This document shows, one piece after another, positions 8,038-16,190 of a DNA stretch of 64,000 nucleotides. The notes beneath the pieces were generated by a model. The model was not told where the DNA came from and made no database searches. It saw only the letters and a program-made list of their open reading frames with translations. Position 1 is the stretch's first letter; each line of letters opens with the position of its first letter. The stretch comes from JANYHH01 sp965249745. Lineage in GTDB: Bacteria; Deinococcota; Deinococci; Deinococcales; JAAFIG01. Position numbers and translations under genes: made by a program. The stretch lies in assembly GCA_965249745.1 (NCBI GenBank), contig OZ252252.1, positions 4,898,001 to 4,962,000 of the forward strand. The letters are read 5' to 3'.

Positions 8038-9204
8038 ATGCGTTACCTCACGGCTGGAGAATCCCACGGACCTCAACTGACCACCATTTTGGAGGGCTTC
8101 CCCGCGCAGGTTCCGCTGCTGGAATCCGACGTGAACGCCTGGTTGGAGAAGCGCCAAGGCGGGTACGGGCGCGGGCGGCGAATGCAGATTGAGAAGGACC
8201 ACGTAGAGTTCCTATCCGGTGTTCGCGCCGGGCGCACCACAGGCGCACCGATCACCCTGAAAATAGAGAACGCCGATCACCGAAACTGGCTCGAGATCAT
8301 GGATGTCAAGCCCGGCGATGAGCCGCGTAAGAAGGCGCTGACGGCGGCGCGTCCCGGTCACGCCGATCTGGTCGGCGGCATCAAGTACCGCCACAAGGAC
8401 TTGCGCGATGTCTTGGAACGCGCCAGCGCACGCGAAACCGCGTCTCGGGTCGCGGTCGGCGCAATCGCCTTGAAGCTGTTGGAACTGTGCGGCGTGCAGG
8501 GCGCGAATTACGTGGATCGGCTCGGTGGGATTGCCAGTTCGGTCGCCTTCGGTTGGGACAAATTGAAGACGATCGAAGCCTCGCCGGTGCGTTGTTTGGA
8601 CGTGAACGCTGAGGCGAGGATGATCGAACGGATTGACCGCGCTAAAACCGACGGCGATACCCTCGGCGGAGTCCTCGAGGTGCGGTTTCGTGGACTGGTT
8701 CCGGGGCTGGGATCGTTCACGAGTTGGGACCGCAAGCTGGACGGGCGAATCGCGGGCGCGATCATGGCCACGCAAGCCGTCAAAGGTGTCGAGATTGGAC
8801 GCGGTTTTGAAAACGCGGATTCACCAGGCTCCAATGTTCACGACGCCGTGTACTACCGCGCTGAAGCCTCGCCCGAGACTGGCTTCTACGACCGCGAGAG
8901 CAACGGCGCGGGCGGCTTGGAGGCGGGCATGACGAACGGTGAGGAGCTGGTCGTGCGCGTCGCGCTGAAACCGATTGCCACACTGATGAAGCCCCTGCCA
9001 ACCGTGGACGTGGTGACGCACGCGGCCGCCGACGCCGCACGCGAGCGTAGCGACACGACCGCCGTGCCCGCCGCCGGGGTGATCTTCCAGTGCGTAATTG
9101 CTACAGTGCTGACCGAGGCGTACCTCGAGAAATTTGGGTGCGATACCCTGCCGGAGATCTTAGAGCGGCTCGAGGTGTACCGGGAGTTTGTGAAGAGTTA
9201 CTGA
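8038..9204 (+). CDS. aroC: Chorismate synthase
   Basis: AroC makes chorismate from 5-enolpyruvylshikimate 3-phosphate (EPSP) and needs reduced FMN as a cofactor; it is the last step of the shikimate pathway. The 388-aa length is standard. Signature segments are RYLTAGESHGP at the N-terminus, GGYGRGRRMQIEKD, RPGHADLVGGIKY, RASARETASRVAVGA and the C-terminal DTTAVPAAGVI. The stop codon overlaps the start of a dead histidine-phosphatase gene (TGATG), showing that a two-gene unit once existed. The downstream users of chorismate in this window are pheA and trpF. Confidence 0.97.
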   Translation: MRYLTAGESHGPQLTTILEGFPAQVPLLESDVNAWLEKRQGGYGRGRRMQIEKDHVEFLSGVRAGRTTGAPITLKIENADHRNWLEIMDVKPGDEPRKKALTAARPGHADLVGGIKYRHKDLRDVLERASARETASRVAVGAIALKLLELCGVQGANYVDRLGGIASSVAFGWDKLKTIEASPVRCLDVNAEARMIERIDRAKTDGDTLGGVLEVRFRGLVPGLGSFTSWDRKLDGRIAGAIMATQAVKGVEIGRGFENADSPGSNVHDAVYYRAEASPETGFYDRESNGAGGLEAGMTNGEELVVRVALKPIATLMKPLPTVDVVTHAAADAARERSDTTAVPAAGVIFQCVIATVLTEAYLEKFGCDTLPEILERLEVYREFVKSY

Positions 9205-9526
9205 TGCTGTGCGTTTTACTGATTCGGCACGCGAAACCAGGGCCGCCCGTCGAGGAGAGCGCTGAGTAGACTCGTCCGCTCACAGAGACCGGATTGCAGC
9301 AAGCCTGATGAGTGAATTAGCCCATCTCGAGTTGGACGCGGTGTATGCCAGTCCGTACCGGCGGGCAATTCAAACGGTGCAACCGCTCGAGGCATGACGC
9401 TGCAACTACTGGAAGACCTGCGCGAGCATCGGCTCAGGGCTGAACGGATAGATGACTGACGCCCTCGAGTTTGATGGTGCGTGGCGTATCGCCTCGAGTC
9501 TGGATGACAACTCGAGTAACGTGCGG
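9204..9526 (+). pseudogene. Histidine phosphatase (phosphoglycerate mutase family) remnant
   Basis: The ATG overlaps the aroC stop. The first codons give CVLLIRHAKPGPP, the RHG catalytic motif of the histidine phosphatase superfamily, then a TAG appears after VEESAE. The next piece, TRPLTETGLQQA, ends in TGA. After a frameshift, SELAHLELDAVYASPYRRAI and QTVQPLE match the family's second conserved block, followed by LLEDLREHRL after another shift. At least one nonsense codon and two frameshifts are present, so it is dead. The original substrate cannot be told. Confidence 0.85.
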
Positions 9527-9531
9527 TCACG

Positions 9532-10875
9532 ATGAACGACTGGATTTCTGATCTGTACTTTGTCATGCCACATGCCGACGGAACGCGGGTGCTGTCTCAG
9601 GCGGGGCAATTGCCGCACCTACGGCTGGCTAAAAGGGTGCAGTGGACAGATATCGAAAGCTTCCTGCCTGAAATCCGCGCTGCACTGGGGGACGTGATCG
9701 TGTTGCGCTGCCTGAAATACGAGCGTGACAAATTAACCCAGCGCGTCTCAGCGGTGTACGAACTCGAGGCGCTGAGAGAGGCTCAAGGGAACTGGCTCGA
9801 GCCTGGGGGGCTTGGGGGATTGACTTCGGGACTCGATGAGATCGTGAGGGCAGCCCTGAGCGAAACGGATGCGGAGGCGCGTTCGCCGTGGGCACGGCGC
9901 GGTTGGTTCGCGGAAGCAACGAGCTGGATTAAAACGCAGATCACGGGTGTCGAGAGGGTCGAACAGGTCAAGAACGTGGGCATCTCCTGTGTCTTACGGG
10001 TGTGTGCGAGGACTGAGAATTTTTACTTTAAGGTTGCGACGAAACGCGCTTTGTTCGCCGATGAGCCTCGCGTGACGCGGCGCTTAGCGGAGCGCTTTCC
10101 AGAGCTAATTCCAAGACCTGTGGCGGTGGATTCGACTCGAGGCTGGATGATTCTGCCAGACATTGGAACGAACTTGCGCGACGCGCCAGTCGGCTTGCCC
10201 GAATGGACGCAACTCATGGCAGATTATGCTCACGTGCAACGCGAACTCGTATCGGACGGCGAGTGGCTGTTGAACGCGGGATGTCTCGATCGCCGCACAG
10301 ATCTCAGCACAGATCGCCGCCCAGTCATCCTCGAGACCCAACTGCGTGCATTGCTCGAGGATGACTCGAAACCTGGCGGATTAGCCCTGGCTGATCTTGA
10401 GGTTCTTCGCGGGTTGCGAGACGTGTCTCTGCGACATCTGGCGGTCGTGAACGGGAGCCGCATTCCCAACTCCCTGGTTCACGGCGACTGGCATCCGGGC
10501 AACGTTGCCGTCCGAAATGGCAAGATTCGGATTTTTGACTGGACGGACGCCTGCCTGTCGCACCCGTTCTTTGACGCCCTACCGATGATTGACGAACTGG
10601 CGGCGTTCTTCGATGCGACGGCGCTAGAATCGCTGCTGGATACGTATCTCGAGACCTGGAGTGCTTTTGCCCCGCTCGAAGCGTTGAAGGCGGAACTGCC
10701 CTCGTTTCGAGTCGCGGTCTGCCTGCATCAACTGGTGACCTGCGCGAAAATTCTGGAAGGTCTCGAGCCGAGCGCACGGCATGAACTGGCTCAGGGCTTG
10801 CAGTACTGGCTGGGGCGCTTGGTGGAACTGATACGAATTCCGGAAAATTCCTCAAAGAATTTTCTGCCCAGTTGA
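9532..10875 (+). CDS. APH-family phosphotransferase with N-terminal extension
   Basis: The 447-aa protein has a C-terminal kinase-like fold of the aminoglycoside/choline phosphotransferase superfamily. The catalytic loop is LVHGDWHPGNV (about residues 317-327) and the metal-binding segment is IRIFDWTDACLSHPF. A helical tail with CLHQLVTCAKILEGL follows. The first 130 residues (WISDLYFVMPHADGTRVLSQ onward) look like an alpha/beta domain I do not recognise. The substrate is unknown: an antibiotic, a sugar or a small metabolite are all possible. The start at 9532 has no good ribosome-binding site, and TAACGT lies 9 nt upstream. Confidence 0.8.
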   Translation: MNDWISDLYFVMPHADGTRVLSQAGQLPHLRLAKRVQWTDIESFLPEIRAALGDVIVLRCLKYERDKLTQRVSAVYELEALREAQGNWLEPGGLGGLTSGLDEIVRAALSETDAEARSPWARRGWFAEATSWIKTQITGVERVEQVKNVGISCVLRVCARTENFYFKVATKRALFADEPRVTRRLAERFPELIPRPVAVDSTRGWMILPDIGTNLRDAPVGLPEWTQLMADYAHVQRELVSDGEWLLNAGCLDRRTDLSTDRRPVILETQLRALLEDDSKPGGLALADLEVLRGLRDVSLRHLAVVNGSRIPNSLVHGDWHPGNVAVRNGKIRIFDWTDACLSHPFFDALPMIDELAAFFDATALESLLDTYLETWSAFAPLEALKAELPSFRVAVCLHQLVTCAKILEGLEPSARHELAQGLQYWLGRLVELIRIPENSSKNFLPS

Positions 10876-11167
10876 GCCGAATAACCCGCATGAAATCGCT
10901 GGATGCTGTCCTCGAGGGAGCTTGCAATCACGGCTATGGCGATTACAGCGTTTCCCAGGTTCCACTCCCAACGCGTGAATGGGTGTCCGCTGCACCTGAG
11001 AGACGATGTTTGTTTCTGCTCGTACAAATCGCCAGGTTTATGCGAAGGGGCTGCCACAAACCACCTGGGAAATGCCGTAATCAGGAAACGCAGGTCGCCC
11101 TGAGGTCGTGGCTCGAGACGCTCTGATCGGTTCTGGTCTCGTCTCTGGTAGAGCGGGTAACGCGCCC
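10876..11167. other. Intergenic stretch without recognised gene
   Basis: No frame in this stretch resembles a known protein, and I saw no repeat copy. The start of the downstream GH13 promoter and leader follows directly. Confidence 0.5.
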
Positions 11168-11198
11168 TTGACCCGTGAAAACCCAGGAGTGCTACACT
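11168..11198 (+). promoter_or_regulatory. Candidate promoter of the GH13 gene
   Basis: TTGACC (11168-11173) and TGC-TACACT (-10 at 11193-11198, extended) are separated by 19 nt, slightly long. The predicted start leaves a leader of about 120 nt before the ATG at 11329, unlike the leaderless neighbours. Confidence 0.5.
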
Positions 11199-11265
11199 CC
11201 TGTCACCTCGAGCCAGACATCTGCTCAAAGGTAACCCGAAGGCAACGCTTGTCCAGTCACACCCA

Positions 11266-11304
11266 GGACACGACCTCTAACGTGCAGAGTCGTGTCCTTT
11301 TCGT
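11266..11304 (+). terminator. Intrinsic terminator in the GH13 leader (possible attenuator)
   Basis: GGACACGAC (11266-11274) and GTCGTGTCC (11289-11297) pair perfectly around a 14-nt loop and are followed by TTTTCGTTTG. The structure ends about 25 nt before the ATG and lies downstream of the candidate promoter. It therefore either insulates the gene or acts as a conditional attenuator. Confidence 0.7.
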
Positions 11305-11328
11305 TTGTCCATTTCCTTTGAGGTGCTT

Positions 11329-13179
11329 ATGCGTTGGACCGATACGATTCACCACGATTACACGCCCTTCTACCTGGCTCAAACTGAGGCAAGCGTCGGT
11401 GACAGCGTGCGGGTTCGTTTGCGCGTGCCGAAGTCAGCAACCGTGCAACAGGTCTGGCTGGTTTCCCTGCGAAGCGGCGAGCGGCACAGCGTCAGCATGA
11501 AGTCAATCACGGTGGCGGCACAACCCGACTGGACGTTTTTCGAGGCCGACCTCGAGCTGACGGCTCGCACCGTGCGCTATATCTTTTGGCTCGGCACGAC
11601 TGACGACAGCGTGCAGTTCTGCACCAAGGGCGCGACTCGAGTCAACCCGAGTTTCCGCGATTGGTTCCAGTTCGTCTGCGATCAGCACCGCCCGAACTGG
11701 TTGGACGAGCGCGTGTTCTATCAGATCTTTCCGGATCGGTTTCGCAACGGCGATCCCAGCAACGACGTGACGAGCGGCGAGTACACCTACAACGGGAAGC
11801 CCGTCATCAAAAAGGCGTGGCACGAACTGCCGACGAAAGCTGGGAACGTGTTTGAGCATTGGGGCGGCGATCTCGAGGGGATTCGCCAAGGGCTGGATTA
11901 CCTGGAAGCGCTCGGCGTGAACGGTTTGTATCTGAACCCAATCTTCGTATCCCCCAGCAATCACCGGTACGACACCGAGGATTATTTAACCGTGGACCCG
12001 CACGTGGGCGGCAACGATGCCCTGCGTCGCCTGTTGGATGAGGCGCACGCTCGAGGCTTCAAGGTCGTGCTGGACGGCGTGTTCAATCACACCGGGGATC
12101 GGCTGAATGATTTCAAGCGGGCGTTGGAGAATCACCCGGAGCGGGAGCTGTTCACCTTCTTGCCGAACGGCAAGTACGAGGCGTTTTTCGGCGTGCCGAC
12201 GCTGCCGAAACTAGATTTCGCCTCGCCGATGACCTACGAGCGCTTTCTGACCGGTCAGGATTCGCCGGTTCGTCACTGGTTGCGGTTCGGCGCGGACGGC
12301 TGGCGCTTGGACGTGGCGCACATGATGGGCGCGAGGGGGATTGATGCCGACAACCTGAAAGTGCTGCGTCATCTGAAGGAGGCTGCCCGGTCTGAAAACC
12401 CGGAAGCCTGGATTTTTGGCGAGCGATTCTGGGACGCCGAAGCCGCCCTGCAAGGCGCGAACGACGCGCTCTCACACGACGGCGGCGGCGAGGACGGCGT
12501 GATGAACTATCACGGCTTCACGCTCCCCATCACCGATTGGCTGAGCGGGGAAACGATCTTCGACCGACCCGTGCAACTCGAGACCGCCGAGGTCGCCGCG
12601 ATGATTCAGGAGCGTTACCGCGTCCTGCCGCCGCTGGCGCAGCAGAGTCAATACAACCTGATCGGTTCGCACGACATCCCGCGTCCGCTGACGCGCATGG
12701 CTGAGGACAAGCAGAAACTTCGCGCCGCGTTCGCGCTTTTATTGGGCTTTCCCGGCGTGCCCGGCATCTATTACGGCGACGAGATCGGCTTGACCGGCGG
12801 CAACGACCCGTTCTGCCGCGCCCCGTTCCCGTGGGACGAAACCCAGTGGGACAAGAGTTTGCAGGGCGACGTGCGCGCCCTGATCGCGGCGCGGCGCAGC
12901 AATCCGTCCCTACAACGCGGGGCCCTGGTCTGGTTGCAGACGACCGCCGATAGCCTCGTGTACGCTCGAGTGTTCACGGCTGAGAACGGCGTGGTGGAAG
13001 CGGCAATCATTGTGGGGACGAAGGCTTCGGGGGCGGTCACGCTCGAACTGGAGATCAGCGGGTTGGGGGTGAGCGGGCAGGCGTGGCGCGATGTGGTGAC
13101 GAATGACACGCTCGAGGCGAAGGATGGCAGGCTGACCCTGACGGTCTCAAAGGGTGGGGCGGTGCTGGTTCAGGGATAA
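11329..13179 (+). CDS. GH13 alpha-amylase family (cyclomaltodextrinase/neopullulanase-like)
   Basis: The 616-aa enzyme has an N-terminal beta-sandwich (about residues 1-110) and a TIM barrel opening with FYQIFPDRFRNGDPSNDV. Conserved regions are VVLDGVFNHTGD, GWRLDVAHMM (nucleophile Asp), FGERFWDAE (acid/base Glu) and IGSHDIPRP (third Asp). GGDLEGIRQGLDYLEALGVN and NHRYDTEDY fit cyclomaltodextrinase, neopullulanase and maltodextrin glucosidase enzymes, which act on cyclodextrins and short maltodextrins, most likely in the cytoplasm because no signal peptide is seen. The start is the ATG at 11329 after TTGAGGTG; an in-frame TTG lies 24 nt earlier in the terminator tail. Exact specificity is open. 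Confidence 0.92.
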   Translation: MRWTDTIHHDYTPFYLAQTEASVGDSVRVRLRVPKSATVQQVWLVSLRSGERHSVSMKSITVAAQPDWTFFEADLELTARTVRYIFWLGTTDDSVQFCTKGATRVNPSFRDWFQFVCDQHRPNWLDERVFYQIFPDRFRNGDPSNDVTSGEYTYNGKPVIKKAWHELPTKAGNVFEHWGGDLEGIRQGLDYLEALGVNGLYLNPIFVSPSNHRYDTEDYLTVDPHVGGNDALRRLLDEAHARGFKVVLDGVFNHTGDRLNDFKRALENHPERELFTFLPNGKYEAFFGVPTLPKLDFASPMTYERFLTGQDSPVRHWLRFGADGWRLDVAHMMGARGIDADNLKVLRHLKEAARSENPEAWIFGERFWDAEAALQGANDALSHDGGGEDGVMNYHGFTLPITDWLSGETIFDRPVQLETAEVAAMIQERYRVLPPLAQQSQYNLIGSHDIPRPLTRMAEDKQKLRAAFALLLGFPGVPGIYYGDEIGLTGGNDPFCRAPFPWDETQWDKSLQGDVRALIAARRSNPSLQRGALVWLQTTADSLVYARVFTAENGVVEAAIIVGTKASGAVTLELEISGLGVSGQAWRDVVTNDTLEAKDGRLTLTVSKGGAVLVQG

Positions 13180-13424
13180 ATACGTCTCGGGACAGACCCT
13201 CGATCTAAAGCCTCCGACAGTCAGCTCGAGCCGGGGATGGACGTGCCAGAGGCGAAGGCTCGGATTGATGTGTGGGACACGCCATCGTGCCGCTGATCCG
13301 TCACGAGTTCCGGTTGCTGGACTTTTGAGCAAAACGTGCGTCCCACCCTCTACTCCTTCTCCCCGAGTGCGTTTGCCCCGGTCGCATTGCGCCCACGATT
13401 CTGAACGGGTTCGACAGGCTGTGC

Positions 13425-13430
13425 TACGGT
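13425..13430 (+). promoter_or_regulatory. Leaderless-type -10 box of the heme operon
   Basis: TGC-TACGGT is followed by TCGCGGC (7 nt) and the hemC ATG. The 258-bp gap upstream, after the GH13 gene, holds nothing else I recognise. Confidence 0.55.
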
Positions 13431-13437
13431 TCGCGGC

Positions 13438-14349
13438 ATGATGGGAGCGGGTTCGCAGACCAAAATTCGGATTGCCACCAGGGGCAGCCGTTTGGCGTTG
13501 TGGCAGGCGCATTGGGTGCGCGACCGGCTCGAGGCGATCGGGATTGCGTGCGAGCTGGTGGTCGTGGAAACCCAGGGCGACCGCGATCTCGCGCCGTTTG
13601 GAGAGTTGCGCGGGCAGGGGTTCTTCACCAAGGCGGTTCAGGACGCACTGCTGGACGGGCGGGCAGATGTGGCAGTACATTCCCTGAAGGATTTGCCCTC
13701 GGCGGCCACACCGGGGCTGACGGTCGCGGCGGTTCCGCCCAGGGAGGACTCGAGGGACGTGTTGTTAGCGCAGAGAAGCGCTCTAGACGCCTCGAGACCG
13801 CTGGGATTACGGGCGGGAAGCGTGGTCGGGACGAGCGCCGTGCGGCGACGGGCGCAGGTGAACGCCTTGGACGATTCGCTGAGGGTAGAGGAGTTGCGCG
13901 GCAACGTGCCAACTCGAGTCGAGAAACTGCGGCGCGGCGAGTACCACGCGATTCTGCTGGCGGCGGCGGGCTTGAACCGCTTGGCGCTGCCGCTGGATGA
14001 CCTTCAGGTTCGCCCCCTCGAACCGCACGAGTTCGTGCCCGCACCCGGTCAAGGAGCCTTGGCGCTCGAGTGCCGCGACGGGGACACTGGAACTGTGGCG
14101 TTGCTGGCCAGGCTCGAGGATGCGGGAGCGCGGTTGACGGTCGGGGCGGAGCGCGGGCTGATGGCGCGCTTGCAGGGCGGTTGCCAGCTCGCGCTCGGGG
14201 CGTCGGCAACGGTGCGCGAGGGTGGGATGCACCTGCTCGCCTGGTACGAGGGGCGAGTCTACGAGGCTAGCGATGTCAGCGCTGAGGGCGTGATCGAAGG
14301 GGTGTACGCGAGGCTTCGCGCCGCGCACCCAGAGGCGGTGCTGGGATGA
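13438..14349 (+). CDS. hemC: Hydroxymethylbilane synthase
   Basis: HemC joins four porphobilinogen molecules into hydroxymethylbilane. The 303-aa product shows IRIATRGSRLALWQA near the N-terminus, GFFTKAVQDALLDG, VHSLKDLPS, VGTSAVRRRAQ and GNVPTRVEKL. The cysteine for the dipyrromethane cofactor is in LQGGCQLALGA (about residue 242). It opens the heme operon and overlaps hemD by 4 nt (ATGA). Two ATG codons stand in tandem at 13438 and 13441; either could be used. Confidence 0.97.
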   Translation: MMGAGSQTKIRIATRGSRLALWQAHWVRDRLEAIGIACELVVVETQGDRDLAPFGELRGQGFFTKAVQDALLDGRADVAVHSLKDLPSAATPGLTVAAVPPREDSRDVLLAQRSALDASRPLGLRAGSVVGTSAVRRRAQVNALDDSLRVEELRGNVPTRVEKLRRGEYHAILLAAAGLNRLALPLDDLQVRPLEPHEFVPAPGQGALALECRDGDTGTVALLARLEDAGARLTVGAERGLMARLQGGCQLALGASATVREGGMHLLAWYEGRVYEASDVSAEGVIEGVYARLRAAHPEAVLG

Positions 14350-15077
14350 TCGGTGCTGGGATGAGCGCCCCTGGGATGATTGTGGCGCTGACCCAATCCG
14401 TCGGACGCTTGGCGGGCTTGCAGGGCAAGCTCGAGAAGCTGGGCGTGCGCGTGCTGCGCGTGCCGCTGATTCGCACCGAACCGATCCAAGGCGCGAATCT
14501 CGAGGGGTTGCGAGTCTGCCGGTGGTGGTTGTTCACCAGCGTCAGCGCTGTAGAGGCTATGGTGGAACTGAATGGCTTCGGGACAACTCAGGCGCGAGAC
14601 TCACGCTTGTACGGGGCGGTCGGGGCGTCCACCGCCCACGCGCTGCTCGAGCTGGCGGGCATCACGGCGAGGCTGGTCTCCCCGATTGAGACCGCTCGAG
14701 GTTTGGCGCAAGCCCTGATCGAGCGCTATGAGCCGGGTCCGTTCGGCTGGCCGTGCGGTGAACGCGCCCTGCCAGATCTAAGACAGGAACTCGAGGCGAG
14801 CGGGCGCGAGTTGATCGCGGTCCCGGTTTACCGCGGCCTCGAGTTGGATTTTCCGCGCGACCTGCCCCAACCGGACGCGATCGTGGTCGCCAGTCCGTCA
14901 GCCGTGAACGCGCTGCCTGTAGACGTGGCAAGGGCGGCCACCCTGGTCGCGCTCGGCTCGAGTACGGCGGGGGCGGCGACCGCGTGCGGCTATCGGGTCG
15001 TCACGGCGAATGCCCCGAGTGAAGCTGCGGTGTTAGCTGCGCTCGAGTCGGTGCGAGCACTTGCGTTGACGCCTTGA
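14346..15077 (+). CDS. hemD: Uroporphyrinogen-III synthase
   Basis: HemD closes hydroxymethylbilane to uroporphyrinogen III, the branch point to heme and siroheme. The 243-aa protein has the two-lobed HemD pattern: VALTQSVGRLAGLQGKL, WLFTSVSAVEAM, YGAVGASTAHALLE, a second lobe with VPVYRGLELDF, and VASPSAVNALP. The family is poorly conserved, so position between hemC and hemB is the strongest support. Its start overlaps the hemC stop. Only hemB lies downstream, after a short repeat hairpin. Confidence 0.92.
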   Translation: MIGAGMSAPGMIVALTQSVGRLAGLQGKLEKLGVRVLRVPLIRTEPIQGANLEGLRVCRWWLFTSVSAVEAMVELNGFGTTQARDSRLYGAVGASTAHALLELAGITARLVSPIETARGLAQALIERYEPGPFGWPCGERALPDLRQELEASGRELIAVPVYRGLELDFPRDLPQPDAIVVASPSAVNALPVDVARAATLVALGSSTAGAATACGYRVVTANAPSEAAVLAALESVRALALTP

Positions 15078-15082
15078 ATGTT

Positions 15083-15106
15083 GGGCGAGGCTTGCCTCGC
15101 GCCTAC
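15083..15106. repeat. GGG-hairpin repeat upstream of hemB
   Basis: GGGCGAGGC-TT-GCCTCGC followed by GCCTACGG has the same plan as the other hairpins of this family. It sits between the hemD stop and the likely hemB start and also keeps a frame open from an ATG at 15078. Confidence 0.65.
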
Positions 15107-15137
15107 GGATGAAATTGCTCGAGAGGAAGTGTTTAAC

Positions 15138-16190
15138 GTGCCTAACCCGATAACAGAGCCAACCATTCCCAGTCTCTCCCTCGAGACGCCTGTGACTGCG
15201 ATCACCCAGCGTCCGCGTCGCTTGCGCGGTAGTGGGGCGCTCCGCGATGCCGTGGCAGAAATTCACCTGCGGCCCGCCGATTTGATTGCGCCGTTTTTCG
15301 TGGTGGACGGCAACGACGTGGAGCAACCGATCGGAGCCTTGCCGGGCGTGTCGCGCTTCAGCGTGGACGGCTTGCTGCGGCAACTCGAGCGGGGTTTGAA
15401 GCTGGGTGTGCGGTCGGCAGTGCTGTTCGGGGTTTTGGAGAGCGGGCAGAAGGACGCAAATGCCTCGAGTGCGACCGATCCGAACGGTCCCGTACCGAGT
15501 GCTTTGCGGGCGGCCCGAGCGGCGTTTGGGAACGATCTGACGCTAATGTCCGATGTCTGCCTCTGCACCCACACCAGTCACGGGCACTGCGGTTTATTGC
15601 GCGAGACGCCTCGAGGAGCGGTCGTGGACAACGACGCCAGCTTGGTGCAACTCGCGGCGATGGCGCTGACCCACGCCGAGGCGGGCGTGGATTTCGTCTC
15701 GCCGTCCGACATGATGGACGGGCGCGTCGGACACCTGCGGCGGGGCTTAGACGCGAACGGCTTTTCTGAAACCGGCATTCTCAGTTACGCCGTGAAATAC
15801 GCCAGCGCCTTTTACGGGCCCTTCCGCGAGGCGGCGGGCAGCGCACCCACGTTCGGTGATCGCTCGAGCTACCAGATGGACCCACGTAATCGCCGCGAGG
15901 CGCTGCGCGAGGTCGCACTGGACGAAGCCGAGGGTGCTGACATGTTGATGGTCAAACCGGCGCTGCCGTACCTGGACGTGCTCTCCCAGGTGCGAGCGGT
16001 CACGCAGTTGCCGCTCGTGGCGTATCAGGTCAGCGGCGAGTACGCGATGCTGAAAGCCGCCGCGACGGTCGGGGCGTTGGATGAACCCAGGGCGGTCAGA
16101 GAAACCTTGACTTCCATCAAGCGCGCCGGGGCGGACCTGATGATCTCGTATTACGCGCTCGAGGCGTTAGAGAAAGGCTGGTTGGCATGA
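15138..16190 (+). CDS. hemB: Delta-aminolevulinic acid dehydratase (porphobilinogen synthase)
   Basis: HemB condenses two 5-aminolevulinate molecules to porphobilinogen. I chose the GTG at 15138 (PNPITEPTIPS), preceded by GAGAGGAAG, giving 350 aa. An in-frame ATG at 15078 would add 20 residues encoded mostly by a repeat hairpin. Key features are RPRRLRGSGALRDAVAE, the Cys-rich metal site DVCLCTHTSHGHCG, PSDMMDGRVG, FYGPFREAAGS and the Schiff-base lysine in MLMVKPALPYLD. The Cys-rich version implies a zinc-type enzyme. It overlaps hemE by 4 nt. Confidence 0.96.
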   Translation: MPNPITEPTIPSLSLETPVTAITQRPRRLRGSGALRDAVAEIHLRPADLIAPFFVVDGNDVEQPIGALPGVSRFSVDGLLRQLERGLKLGVRSAVLFGVLESGQKDANASSATDPNGPVPSALRAARAAFGNDLTLMSDVCLCTHTSHGHCGLLRETPRGAVVDNDASLVQLAAMALTHAEAGVDFVSPSDMMDGRVGHLRRGLDANGFSETGILSYAVKYASAFYGPFREAAGSAPTFGDRSSYQMDPRNRREALREVALDEAEGADMLMVKPALPYLDVLSQVRAVTQLPLVAYQVSGEYAMLKAAATVGALDEPRAVRETLTSIKRAGADLMISYYALEALEKGWLA

